20,749 nt of DNA from JAZKFP01 sp040386355 (lineage in GTDB: Bacteria > Pseudomonadota > Gammaproteobacteria > Pseudomonadales > UBA6940): contig JAZKFP010000141.1 in the NCBI GenBank assembly GCA_040386355.1, positions 1 to 20,749 on the forward strand. Direction: 5' to 3'. How positions within the stretch are numbered: the first letter of the stretch is position 1; each line of letters starts with the position of its first letter. Shown here in pieces: positions 13,567-20,749 of this stretch. The notes under the pieces are model-generated. The model was not told the DNA's origin. It did no database searches and was given only the letters and a program-made list of their open reading frames with translations. The position numbers and the translations under genes were made by a program.

Positions 13567-15096
13567 ATGACAAAAGAAAAAGAAATAAAAACAGAACCGT
13601 TAGAAAAACAACTTTGGAAGGCCGCTGACAAACTCCGTAAAAATATTGATGCAGCGGAATACAAGCACATTGTTCTAGGATTAATCTTTCTTAAATATAT
13701 ATCAGACTCGTTCGAGCAGCAATTTACTAAACTTAAAGAAGATAAGCTTTCTGACCCAGAAGACAAAGACGAATTTTCGGCAGAAAACGTATTCTTTGTG
13801 CCGCAAGATGCGCGTTGGAGTTATTTGCAATCTAATGCGCGCCAGCCAGAAATTGGCAAAATGGTAGATAACGCCATGGATGCCATTGAAAAGGAAAATT
13901 CTTCACTTAAAGGGGTTTTACCCAAAGTATTTGCGCGAGATAACTTGGACCCCGCCAGCCTTGGCCAACTCATAGATCTAGTCGGCAATATTGCGTTAGG
14001 CGATGCGAAGTCACGTAGTGCCGATGTGCTAGGCCATGTGTTTGAATACTTTTTAGGTGAGTTTGCGTTAGCTGAAGGTAAGCAAGGTGGGCAGTTTTAT
14101 ACGCCACGTTCAGTAGTGGAGTTATTGGTTGAGATGTTAGAGCCTTACAATGGTCGTGTGTTTGACCCCTGCTGCGGCTCTGGTGGAATGTTTGTGCAAA
14201 GTGAAAAGTTTGTTGCAGACCACCAAGGCCGCGTGAACGACATTTCCATTTACGGGCAAGAAAGCAACCAAACCACATGGCGCTTGGCTAAAATGAACCT
14301 TGCCATTCGTGGTATTGAAGCCAGCCAAGTGAAATGGAATAACGAAGGCAGCTTTTTAAACGATGCCCATAAAGATGTAAAAGCCGATTATATTATTGCC
14401 AACCCACCATTTAATGTAAGTGATTGGAGTGGCGAGTTACTGCGCACCGATGGCCGCTGGCAATATGGTGTACCGCCTGCAGGCAATGCTAACTTTGCAT
14501 GGCTGCAACATTTTATTTATCACTTATCCCCACAAGGTCAAGCAGGTGTGGTGCTAGCAAAAGGCGCACTAACCAGCAAAACCAGTGGCGAAGGTGAAAT
14601 GCGCAAAGCGCTGATAGAACAAGGCAACGTGATTGATTGTATCGTCAACCTGCCTGCCAAGCTATTCCTAAATACGCAAATCCCAGCTGCATTATGGTTT
14701 ATGAGCCGCAACCGCACAAATGGCAAATTTAGAAACCGCAGTAACGAGATTTTGTTTATTGATGCACGCAACTTAGGTCATCTAATGAACCGCCGCACTA
14801 AAGAGCTTAGCCATGAGGATGTTAAACAAATTACAGACACGTACCATAATTGGCGTAATACAGATGGCGAATACCAAGATATTGCAGGCTTTTGTGCATC
14901 TGTCAGCCTAGAGCGTGTAAAAGAACTCGATTACGTACTTACCCCAGGCCGTTATGTAGGCCTGCCCGATGATGAAGATGATTTTAACTTTGCCGAGCGC
15001 TTTAATGCGCTAAAAGTAGAGTTTGAAGCGCAGTTGGTGGAGGAAGAAAAGCTTAATCAGGCTATTGCAGAGAACCTCACGAGGGTGAAGTTATGA
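13567..15096 (+). CDS. hsdM: Type I restriction-modification DNA methyltransferase subunit M
   Basis: This 509-aa HsdM is an N6-adenine methyltransferase subunit that works with HsdS. The N-terminal helical HsdM_N domain (8-150) precedes the methyltransferase domain: SAM-binding motif I DPCCGSGGMF (around 199-208) and catalytic motif IV NPPF (around 279-282). The GQFYTPRSVVELLVEM stretch before motif I is typical of the family. The length is normal. It overlaps hsdS by four bases (ATGA). No nuclease subunit hsdR lies in the window. The RHH gene ends 43 bases upstream. Confidence 0.95.
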   Translation: MTKEKEIKTEPLEKQLWKAADKLRKNIDAAEYKHIVLGLIFLKYISDSFEQQFTKLKEDKLSDPEDKDEFSAENVFFVPQDARWSYLQSNARQPEIGKMVDNAMDAIEKENSSLKGVLPKVFARDNLDPASLGQLIDLVGNIALGDAKSRSADVLGHVFEYFLGEFALAEGKQGGQFYTPRSVVELLVEMLEPYNGRVFDPCCGSGGMFVQSEKFVADHQGRVNDISIYGQESNQTTWRLAKMNLAIRGIEASQVKWNNEGSFLNDAHKDVKADYIIANPPFNVSDWSGELLRTDGRWQYGVPPAGNANFAWLQHFIYHLSPQGQAGVVLAKGALTSKTSGEGEMRKALIEQGNVIDCIVNLPAKLFLNTQIPAALWFMSRNRTNGKFRNRSNEILFIDARNLGHLMNRRTKELSHEDVKQITDTYHNWRNTDGEYQDIAGFCASVSLERVKELDYVLTPGRYVGLPDDEDDFNFAERFNALKVEFEAQLVEEEKLNQAIAENLTRVKL

Positions 15097-16304
15097 TTGA
15101 GTGGCAGGAAGTTTCATTGGATTCAGTTGCACATATAAATCCTACTGAATCGCTTCGAAAGGGAACTTTAGCTAAGAAAATTGCTATGGATGCTTTGCAA
15201 TCATTTACCAAAAGACCTTCTAGTTTTGAAGTTGAGCCCTATAACGGTGGGATGAAGTTAAAAATGGCGACACAATTGTCGCTCGAATCACCCCGTGTTT
15301 AGAAAATGGAAAAACTGCATATATAGATTTGCTTGATGATAATGAAATCGCTTACGGTTCAACAGAATATATAGTATTACGTGAGAAATTAGGTGTAACT
15401 GATAAGCAATTTTTATATTTCATCAATTTTCAGAGACGTGGCAATTGCTTCAATGACAGGAAGTTCAGGAAGGCAAAGGGTTCAAACAGATGTAGTCAAA
15501 AAACACATTTTTGAAATTCCTTCATTACAAGAACAAAAAGCCATCGCTTTAGTCCTCAGCAGTTTGGATGACAAAATCCACCTACTTCACCGCCAAAATA
15601 CCACCCTAGAACGCATGGCTGAAACGCTTTTTAGACAGTGGTTTGTAAAAGAAGCGCGGGAGGATTGGGAGGAAAAACCACTTGATAAGTTAGTAAACAT
15701 AACCTCAAGTAAGCGAATCTTATATTCTGAATATGTAGCTTCAGGTGTGCCGTTTTATAGAAGCAAAGAAATTATTGAGCTTCATAATGCAGGGAGTACA
15801 AATAGCGAACTATTTATCACAGAAGCTAGATTTAATGAGATAAGCAACAAATTTGGCGCACTCCAAGAAGATGACATTTTATTAAACTCTGTTGGCACAT
15901 TAGGTGTTCCTTATAAAGTTAAAAAGTCCGATAAATTTTATTTCAAGGATGGTAATTTAACTTGGTTCAAAGATTTTGTAGGTATGCCTTCAGTAATAAT
16001 TTACTGTTGGTTAAAGTCCAATATTGGCAAAGAGCAGTTAGACAGCATAACTATTGGTAGCACTCAAGCTGCATTAACGATTAGTGGCTTAAAGCAAATC
16101 ATTCTTAAAGTACCACCAAAAGAAATTATTAAATTGGGAGAAGAAAAACTCACTGCAATTTATAACAAAGTTGATGGCAACCAAAAACAAATCCAAACCC
16201 TAGAAAAACTCCGCAATAAAATCGCTTCCAAATATGCCCAAATTCGTCTTGGGCGCACTTTAGAAAATAAACAACTTAATTATCCAGTTCTCAGTTTTAT
16301 CTGA
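15093..16304 (+). pseudogene. hsdS: Type I specificity subunit HsdS, with two compensating frameshifts
   Basis: ATG at 15093 overlaps the hsdM stop. The frame is lost at an A5 run (15260-15264), where one more A would restore NGDTIVARITPCLENGK, a typical HsdS stretch. It is regained at a T4 run (15427-15430), where one fewer T restores FRDVAIASMTGSSGRQRV. With both corrected, the product is 403 aa with two target-recognition domains and central and C-terminal helical spacers (SLQEQKAIALVLSSLDDKI; NKIASKYAQIRLG). Both changes are in homopolymers and compensate exactly, so a sequencing error is at least as likely as true decay. If real, the product stops after 69 residues. A good terminator follows at 16323. 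Confidence 0.85.
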
Positions 16305-16322
16305 CTTGGAGAGCTATATTTT

Positions 16323-16352
16323 AAAAGCCTTGCAGCAATGTAAGGCTTTTTT
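16323..16352 (+). terminator. Intrinsic terminator after hsdS
   Basis: AAAAGCCTT (16323-16331) pairs with AAGGCTTTT (16342-16350), and the T run continues to 16352. It ends the hsdMS unit. The following 16353-16580 contains no convincing gene; a short open frame on the minus strand ending at 16437 encodes a basic helical tail I cannot identify. Confidence 0.8.
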
Positions 16353-16580
16353 ATACCCAATTAATTATTGCCAAAAATTTCATGATAATTATTTAAGCAT
16401 TGGGCATATTGGTTTGAATGCCAAGTTGTACTCACCTCATTTAGTCCAGCGTTTCTTTGTGAGCTGCTTAGTCAAAATCCGCTGTAGGCATCTCACTTCC
16501 TCCTTCAGACGAAAGTATTTGTTAGTATTGCAGCAATCTAAAGCTATCAGTTTTGAGAAGCTTATACAATTTAACAATAT

Positions 16581-16802
16581 TTATTTTTGCAATAAAAACT
16601 TTTCCAAGATTTCTAACGTTAAAGGCTTACTAAAAAAATAACCCTGATATAGGAGACAGCCCTCTTTATTTAAAAACTCTTTCTGTTCAAATGTCTCGAC
16701 GCCTTCCGCAATTACTTTTATGCCAAGACTCTTGGCTAAGGTAATTATCCCTTTTGCAATGGCTGCATCTTCAATTTTATGTGCGGTAACGAACAGTGCA
16801 AT
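16581..16802 (-). pseudogene. EAL-domain (c-di-GMP phosphodiesterase) C-terminal fragment
   Basis: On the minus strand an open frame without a start, ending at TAA (16581-16583), encodes the last part of an EAL domain: DAAIAKGIITLAKSLGIKVI, then AEGVET, then a YQGYFFSKPL ending. AEGVET and QGYFFSKPL are hallmark late EAL motifs. Everything upstream of this part, including the EAL catalytic motif, is missing: the frame meets a stop at 16803 and the catalase gene begins at 16857. It is the remnant of a larger signalling protein, cut off by a deletion or rearrangement at this chromosome-island junction. Confidence 0.85.
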
Positions 16803-16856
16803 TTATGCATTAATGCAAAACTTAAATCCAGATTTCACATTCAATTAGAGGCCTAA

Positions 16857-18947
16857 ATGAACAACGATAAGTCAGATAAAGCTAATAGAACAACCTCCAT
16901 TCAAAATACTCAATTGGGTAACGGTGGTGAATTACATCAAATGCAAGAAGGTGAGCATGCATTGCTGACCACCAATCAAGGCGTAGGCATTTCGGATAAT
17001 CAAAATTCACTTAAATCAAATCCACGCGGACCGACTTTGCTAGAAGATTTTGTTCTGCGTGAAAAAATAATGCATTTCGATCACGAACGTATTCCAGAAC
17101 GTATTGTGCATGCACGCGGCACTGGTGTTCATGGCTTCTTTGAGCTCACAGAATCATTGCAAAAATATACCACTGCAAAAATATTGACAGATGTAGGAGG
17201 CAAAACGCCCGTATTCACCAGAATCTCTACCGTTGCTGGCGGCTCTGGTTCAGTGGACACGCCCCGTGACGTCCGTGGTTTTGCGGTTAAATTTTATACG
17301 CAAGAAGGCAACTGGGATTTAGTCGGTAATAATATTCCAATATTCTTTATTCAAGATGCTATTAAATTTCCAGATTTAGTGCATGCGGTAAAAATGGAGC
17401 CAGATCGTGGCTTTCCACAATCGGCATCGGCACACGACACATTTTGGGATTTTATTTCGTTAACCCCAGAGTCCATGCACATGGTGATGTGGATTATGTC
17501 TGATAGAACAATTCCACGCTCGCTGCGGATGATCGAAGGGTTTGGTGTACACAGTTTCCGTTTAATTAATGAAGACGGCGATTCTACTTTTGTGAAGTTT
17601 CATTGGCGTCCAAAACTTGGTCTGCAATCTACAGTGTGGGACGAAGCAGTTAAAATTGCTGGCGCTGACCAAGATTTTCTACGTCGCGAAATGTATGAAG
17701 CGATTGAAGCAGGCAATTTCCCAGAATGGGAGTTCGCGGTACAGCTCTTTAGTCAAGAACAAGCAGATACATTTCCGTTTGATCACCTCGATCCAACCAA
17801 ACTAATTCCAGAAGAACTTGTGCCACTTAAAGTGATTGGCCGCATGGTGCTTGACCGTTGGCCCAATAATTTCTTTGCCGAAACCGAACAAGTAGCATTT
17901 TGCCCATCTCATGTTGTTCCAGGCATCGATTTCTCTAACGACCCGTTGTTGCAAGGCCGTTTATTTTCCTACTTGGATACTCAATTATCGCGATTAGGTT
18001 CACCAAATTTTAATCAGATTCCAATTAATGCGCCAAAGTGCCCGTTTGCTAACCATCAGCGGGATGGTCAGATGCAAATGGAACAGCCAACTGGTAGAGT
18101 GGCTTACGAACCGAACACATTGTCACAAACATCGCCACGCGAATCTCCAAAAGGTTTTCGCAGTGCAGCTGTAGTAGAATCTGGCGAAAAGGGCAGAATT
18201 AGGTCTGAAACGTTTGCTGATCACTATTCTCAAGCCAAACAGTTTTATATGAGTCAAACAAGTTTTGAGCAAGCGCATATCGCGTCTGCCTTGGTATTTG
18301 AGCTATCTAAAGTAGAACATTTGCATATTAGGTTAGCCATGGTAGGTCATTTGCTGCATATTTCGGATGATTTAGCAAAACGTGTGGCTACTGGCCTTGG
18401 TTTAGAAAACATGCCTAGCGCCCCTGAAGCGGCTGCAAAAGTGCAAGATATGCCTACATCGCCAGCACTGCAAACGATTGGCAAAATGAAAGATACTTTG
18501 CAGGGACGTTGTGTGGGTATTTTAATTGCTGATGGCTCAGATTTAAGAGTGATTAATAGCATTAAAAATGCGGTATTAAAAGCAGGTGCCAGTGTAAAAA
18601 TTGTAGGCCCGAAAATTGGTGGTGCAAAATTGAGTGATGGCTCAATGCATGCAGTAGACGGCCAACTTGCAGGCACGCCCTCTGTTTTATTTGACGCTGT
18701 TGCCGTAATTTTATCTGATGCAGGTGCAAAAACACTTTCGGCAGAAGCGGCAGCGATGGATTTTGTGCGTGATGCTTTTGGGCATTTAAAAGCAATTGCT
18801 TATGATAAGGGCGGTGAAGTTTTGATTAATAAAGCCAGTATCAATATCGATAAAGGTGTTGTGAATGCATTAGAGGTAAATGCTTTTATTACTCTAGCTA
18901 AAACACGGCAGTTTGATAGAGAAAAATCAGTGCGTACTATGGCTTAG
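16857..18947 (+). CDS. katE: Large-subunit monofunctional catalase (KatE / HPII type)
   Basis: This 696-aa clade 2 catalase decomposes hydrogen peroxide in the cytoplasm using heme. ATG follows AGAGG. The catalytic His is His85 in RIVHARGTG, the distal Asn lies in LVGNNIPIFF (155-164), and the proximal heme Tyr is in RLFSYLDTQ. The N-terminal extension of about 55 residues and the C-terminal DJ-1/PfpI-like domain (about 545-690, with GRCVGILIADGSD) mark the large-subunit type. E. coli HPII is 753 aa. The gene stands alone, ends at a strong bidirectional terminator, and neighbours other stress genes, so stationary-phase or stress control is likely. Confidence 0.97.
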   Translation: MNNDKSDKANRTTSIQNTQLGNGGELHQMQEGEHALLTTNQGVGISDNQNSLKSNPRGPTLLEDFVLREKIMHFDHERIPERIVHARGTGVHGFFELTESLQKYTTAKILTDVGGKTPVFTRISTVAGGSGSVDTPRDVRGFAVKFYTQEGNWDLVGNNIPIFFIQDAIKFPDLVHAVKMEPDRGFPQSASAHDTFWDFISLTPESMHMVMWIMSDRTIPRSLRMIEGFGVHSFRLINEDGDSTFVKFHWRPKLGLQSTVWDEAVKIAGADQDFLRREMYEAIEAGNFPEWEFAVQLFSQEQADTFPFDHLDPTKLIPEELVPLKVIGRMVLDRWPNNFFAETEQVAFCPSHVVPGIDFSNDPLLQGRLFSYLDTQLSRLGSPNFNQIPINAPKCPFANHQRDGQMQMEQPTGRVAYEPNTLSQTSPRESPKGFRSAAVVESGEKGRIRSETFADHYSQAKQFYMSQTSFEQAHIASALVFELSKVEHLHIRLAMVGHLLHISDDLAKRVATGLGLENMPSAPEAAAKVQDMPTSPALQTIGKMKDTLQGRCVGILIADGSDLRVINSIKNAVLKAGASVKIVGPKIGGAKLSDGSMHAVDGQLAGTPSVLFDAVAVILSDAGAKTLSAEAAAMDFVRDAFGHLKAIAYDKGGEVLINKASINIDKGVVNALEVNAFITLAKTRQFDREKSVRTMA

Positions 18948-18976
18948 ATTTCATCTTATTCCGATTGTCTGAATGC

Positions 18977-19002
18977 AAAAAATCCTCTTTCGAGGATTTT
19001 TT
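18977..19002. terminator. Bidirectional intrinsic terminator between katE and the YflT-like gene
   Basis: AAAAAATCCTC (18977-18987) pairs with GAGGATTTTTT (18992-19002) around TTTC. With A and T tracts on both sides, it can end katE on the plus strand and the convergent gene on the minus strand. Confidence 0.9.
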
Positions 19003-19035
19003 GTTATTGAAAACTATTAGTTCAGACAAACAAAA

Positions 19036-19548
19036 TTAAAAATTTACCGAATTATTTCGGTTTTCATTCCAATCGCTTTCAAACACACGAGCATCATTGT
19101 CTGAACGGGGTTTAACACCAATTAAAATGCCACCATCTGCAATGTCTTTTTCATACTCTTTAAGTCGATCTTCCGGAATACCCCATCCAATTAAAGCACC
19201 AACTAAACCAGCTGTAACACCACCAGCACCAGCACCAGCAATACCTGCTGCTAAAGGACCTGCAATAACCAGGCCAAGGCCGGGCAAAAGTAATGTCGTA
19301 CCAACAGCAGCAATTGCCGCTAAAGTTGCACCAACAACACTACCAACTGCCCCACCAATAGCGGCACCTTCTGCAGCCTTGTTTCCTACTTCAGTTTCCA
19401 AAGTAGCGTCTTTACCATAATATTTTGATCGTGTTTCTTCAGACATCACGACGTTAATATCGTTATTCGTGTAACCCATATCGTTGGCTTTTCTATATGC
19501 ATTTTCTGCGCTATCTTTATCTTTGAACAAACCTGTAACTAAACTCAT
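19036..19548 (-). CDS. Glycine-rich stress protein (YflT / general stress 17M-like)
   Basis: ATG at 19548 is preceded by AAGGGAA. The 170-aa protein begins with a ferredoxin-like half (MSLVTGLFKDKDSAENAYRK and an INVVMSEE strand) as in YflT/GSP17M proteins. Residues 58-122 form a long Gly/Ala-rich hydrophobic stretch with glycine-zipper spacing, which may insert in membranes. A second ferredoxin-like part (IPEDRLKEYEKDIADGGILI) follows. Members are induced in general stress; the molecular role is unknown. Its place beside katE and an HHE protein fits a stress cluster. Confidence 0.8.
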   Translation of the reverse strand: MSLVTGLFKDKDSAENAYRKANDMGYTNNDINVVMSEETRSKYYGKDATLETEVGNKAAEGAAIGGAVGSVVGATLAAIAAVGTTLLLPGLGLVIAGPLAAGIAGAGAGGVTAGLVGALIGWGIPEDRLKEYEKDIADGGILIGVKPRSDNDARVFESDWNENRNNSVNF

Positions 19549-19667
19549 TTTAATTCCCTTCTTTATTGTTAAAAAAATAAACTAATTAATGAAAATATAA
19601 TAATTCAATAATTAATATTGCACTGTGCGTTACATGACAGACTTCGAATATTTTAGATATTTAGGTT

Positions 19668-19685
19668 AGCCATAAATTTATGGTT
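19668..19685. repeat. Palindrome between YflT-like and HHE genes
   Basis: A 14-bp perfect palindrome CCATAAATTTATGG (19670-19683) extends imperfectly on both sides. It lies just after the HHE stop codon and upstream of the YflT-like gene on the minus strand. It could be an operator or a weak terminator hairpin. Confidence 0.35.
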
Positions 19686-19700
19686 AATTTAAACTAATTA

Positions 19701-20156
19701 TTATTTTTGAAGTTCAGCTTTACGTGCAGCGATTTGCATGCCAATTTTTTCCAGATCCATTTTTGACTTTTTGGCTTTCGGAAACATTTCAGTTTCTTCT
19801 TCTTTTACATGATGCCTAACATATTCGGACATCACTTTGATTTTGGCGTCAAACATTTCACCATCGGGCTTTTTCCCCTCTACTTGCGCGATTAAATCTT
19901 TTAAAGTGCTATGTTCCACAGTGGCTTCAGGAATAAGTTCAGTGTCATTCAAAGCCTGCTTAAACTGAGGATAAAAAATTTCTTCTTCCACTTGTGCATG
20001 AAGTGTGAGTTCCTTACAAATCTTGCTGACCAATTCTTTTTTATCAGAATTGTCAGTTGCTTTTTCATATTTTTTAAATAAAACGCTAACCACTTGATGG
20101 TCTGCTTCAAGTAAAGATACAGCATTGTTATGTTTTATGTCTGATGGAGTTTGCAT
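19701..20156 (-). CDS. Hemerythrin-like HHE-domain protein
   Basis: I choose ATG at 20156, seven bases after AGGA, giving 151 aa; an upstream frame to 20210 lacks support. The protein is a four-helix HHE bundle with the expected metal ligands: His20 (EADH), His53 and Glu57 (HAQVEEE), His82 (VEHS), and His115/116 with Glu119/120 (RHHVKEEE). HHE proteins bind a di-iron centre and act in oxygen, NO or peroxide sensing or in iron-sulfur repair. The Lys-rich tail is unremarkable. It is transcribed leftward, toward the YflT-like gene, after the terminator at 20192-20224. Confidence 0.9.
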   Translation of the reverse strand: MQTPSDIKHNNAVSLLEADHQVVSVLFKKYEKATDNSDKKELVSKICKELTLHAQVEEEIFYPQFKQALNDTELIPEATVEHSTLKDLIAQVEGKKPDGEMFDAKIKVMSEYVRHHVKEEETEMFPKAKKSKMDLEKIGMQIAARKAELQK

Positions 20157-20191
20157 AATCATTTCCTTAAATAAATTATGTTTAAATCGAG

Positions 20192-20224
20192 AAAAAATGA
20201 AAGGGGTCAAAAATCCCTTTCATT
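20192..20224 (-). terminator. Intrinsic terminator of the Lys/Ser-rich protein gene
   Basis: AATGAAAGGG (20196-20205) and CCCTTTCATT (20215-20224) pair around a 9-base loop. On the minus strand the stem is followed by T residues (plus-strand A run 20192-20197). It separates the Lys/Ser-rich gene from the HHE gene. Confidence 0.8.
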
Positions 20225-20243
20225 CTTAATCATTAAAAACTAA

Positions 20244-20495
20244 TTATTTCTTAGATGTTTTACTTAATTTAGATTTTTTATTAGGATTGCTTTCTTTTAA
20301 AGCAACAATTTTTGTTACTTTCATAGATTTTTTGGTTGAATTTGATTCATCTTTTGAAGCTGCATTCTTTGAACCTTTTTTAGCTTTTTTTGAAGATTTA
20401 GAATCTTCTTTAGAAGTGCCACGATTAGAATCTTCAGAACTTTTACTGCGTTCATCAGATTTTTTTGAATTTGGTGAATCTTTTGTATTAGCCAT
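20244..20495 (-). CDS. Lys/Ser-rich basic low-complexity protein (83 aa)
   Basis: ATG at 20495 follows AGGAG with seven bases between. The protein is almost entirely Lys, Ser, Asn, Glu and Asp, with repeated SKK/SKSS/KKS units and a basic C-terminal end. It has no hydrophobic core and is probably disordered. Composition recalls bacterial histone-H1-like or desiccation and stress proteins that coat DNA. It has its own terminator and adjoins an HHE protein, a YflT-like protein and a catalase, so a stress-protective role is plausible. Function is inference; the gene itself is well supported. Confidence 0.7.
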   Translation of the reverse strand: MANTKDSPNSKKSDERSKSSEDSNRGTSKEDSKSSKKAKKGSKNAASKDESNSTKKSMKVTKIVALKESNPNKKSKLSKTSKK

Positions 20496-20715
20496 CTTAA
20501 ATCTCCTAAATATCTTTTAATATTAAACTTGAAAGATGTATTTAATTTAGAGCTATTAAATACAGAATAATCATCTTAAAATTTTAGTAGCGATGAATTT
20601 ATAAGACATTAGATGAATAAATCGTAGGATAAATATGACAGATATATTAGTTTCAATTCTTTTTAGATAAACACGAAAATACTTTTTACTGAGCATTAAC
20701 TTATTTTTGCGAATA

Positions 20716-20747
20716 AAAAAACCTATTCATTTCTGACTAGGTTTTTT
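20716..20747. terminator. Bidirectional intrinsic terminator at the window end
   Basis: AAAAAACCTA (20716-20725) pairs with TAGGTTTTTT (20738-20747) around a 12-base loop. It may end a leftward or rightward unit lying beyond the window. The stretch 20496-20715 shows only the AT-rich upstream region of the Lys/Ser-rich gene. Confidence 0.75.
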
Positions 20748-20749
20748 AT

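Noticed and set aside
16306..16641. A 111-aa rightward protein after hsdS
   Set aside because: It has no family character, begins inside the hsdS terminator region and overlaps the antisense EAL fragment, whose protein motifs are clear.
20157..20210. Upstream extension of the HHE protein
   Set aside because: The extra 18 residues overlap the region after a terminator and lack a ribosome site; ATG at 20156 has one at proper spacing.

Overview
The window looks like an AT-rich proteobacterial chromosome. It is probably a betaproteobacterium of the Methylophilaceae kind, but that guess rests only on general gene character and low G+C. It runs from a tRNA-His gene through a stack of accessory modules into stress-related housekeeping genes.

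Positions 1-5463 hold a compact integrated element. The 3' part of tRNA-His(GUG) at the left edge is repeated exactly (45 bp) at 5419-5463, giving attL and attR. The element carries a complete tyrosine integrase, a DUF4224-type small protein, and a rolling-circle-type replication initiator (Rep_trans/RstA-like). It has two cargo blocks: an HNH nuclease next to attL, and a three-gene operon beside attR (68-aa protein, ClpP/SppA-fold serine dehydrogenase proteinase, 158-aa protein). No capsid, secretion or conjugation genes are visible, so it resembles a satellite or integrated plasmid.

Positions 5452-10215 form a second recombination module directly abutting attR. It holds a large serine recombinase whose stop codon lies inside the tRNA repeat, two tiny upstream ORFs, a divergent HTH regulator behind palindromic operators, a KfrA-like coiled-coil DNA-binding protein preceded by a phased ATAAC repeat array, a nested hairpin overlapping a 26-codon ORF, and a second, atypical tyrosine recombinase.

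Positions 10294-16304 form a possible defence or mobility island. A leftward operon (121-aa unknown, OB-fold plus HD-domain protein, zinc-motif AAA+ ATPase) is divergent from a ribbon-helix-helix repressor and Type I hsdM-hsdS genes. A strong leftward promoter between them is bracketed by two matching 17-bp inverted repeats, presumably operators of the repressor. No hsdR is present, and hsdS carries two compensating single-base homopolymer indels.

Positions 16305-20749 look like ordinary chromosome: a decayed EAL-domain fragment, a large KatE-type catalase, a glycine-rich YflT-like stress protein, a hemerythrin-like HHE protein and a Lys/Ser-rich basic protein, with several clear intrinsic terminators.
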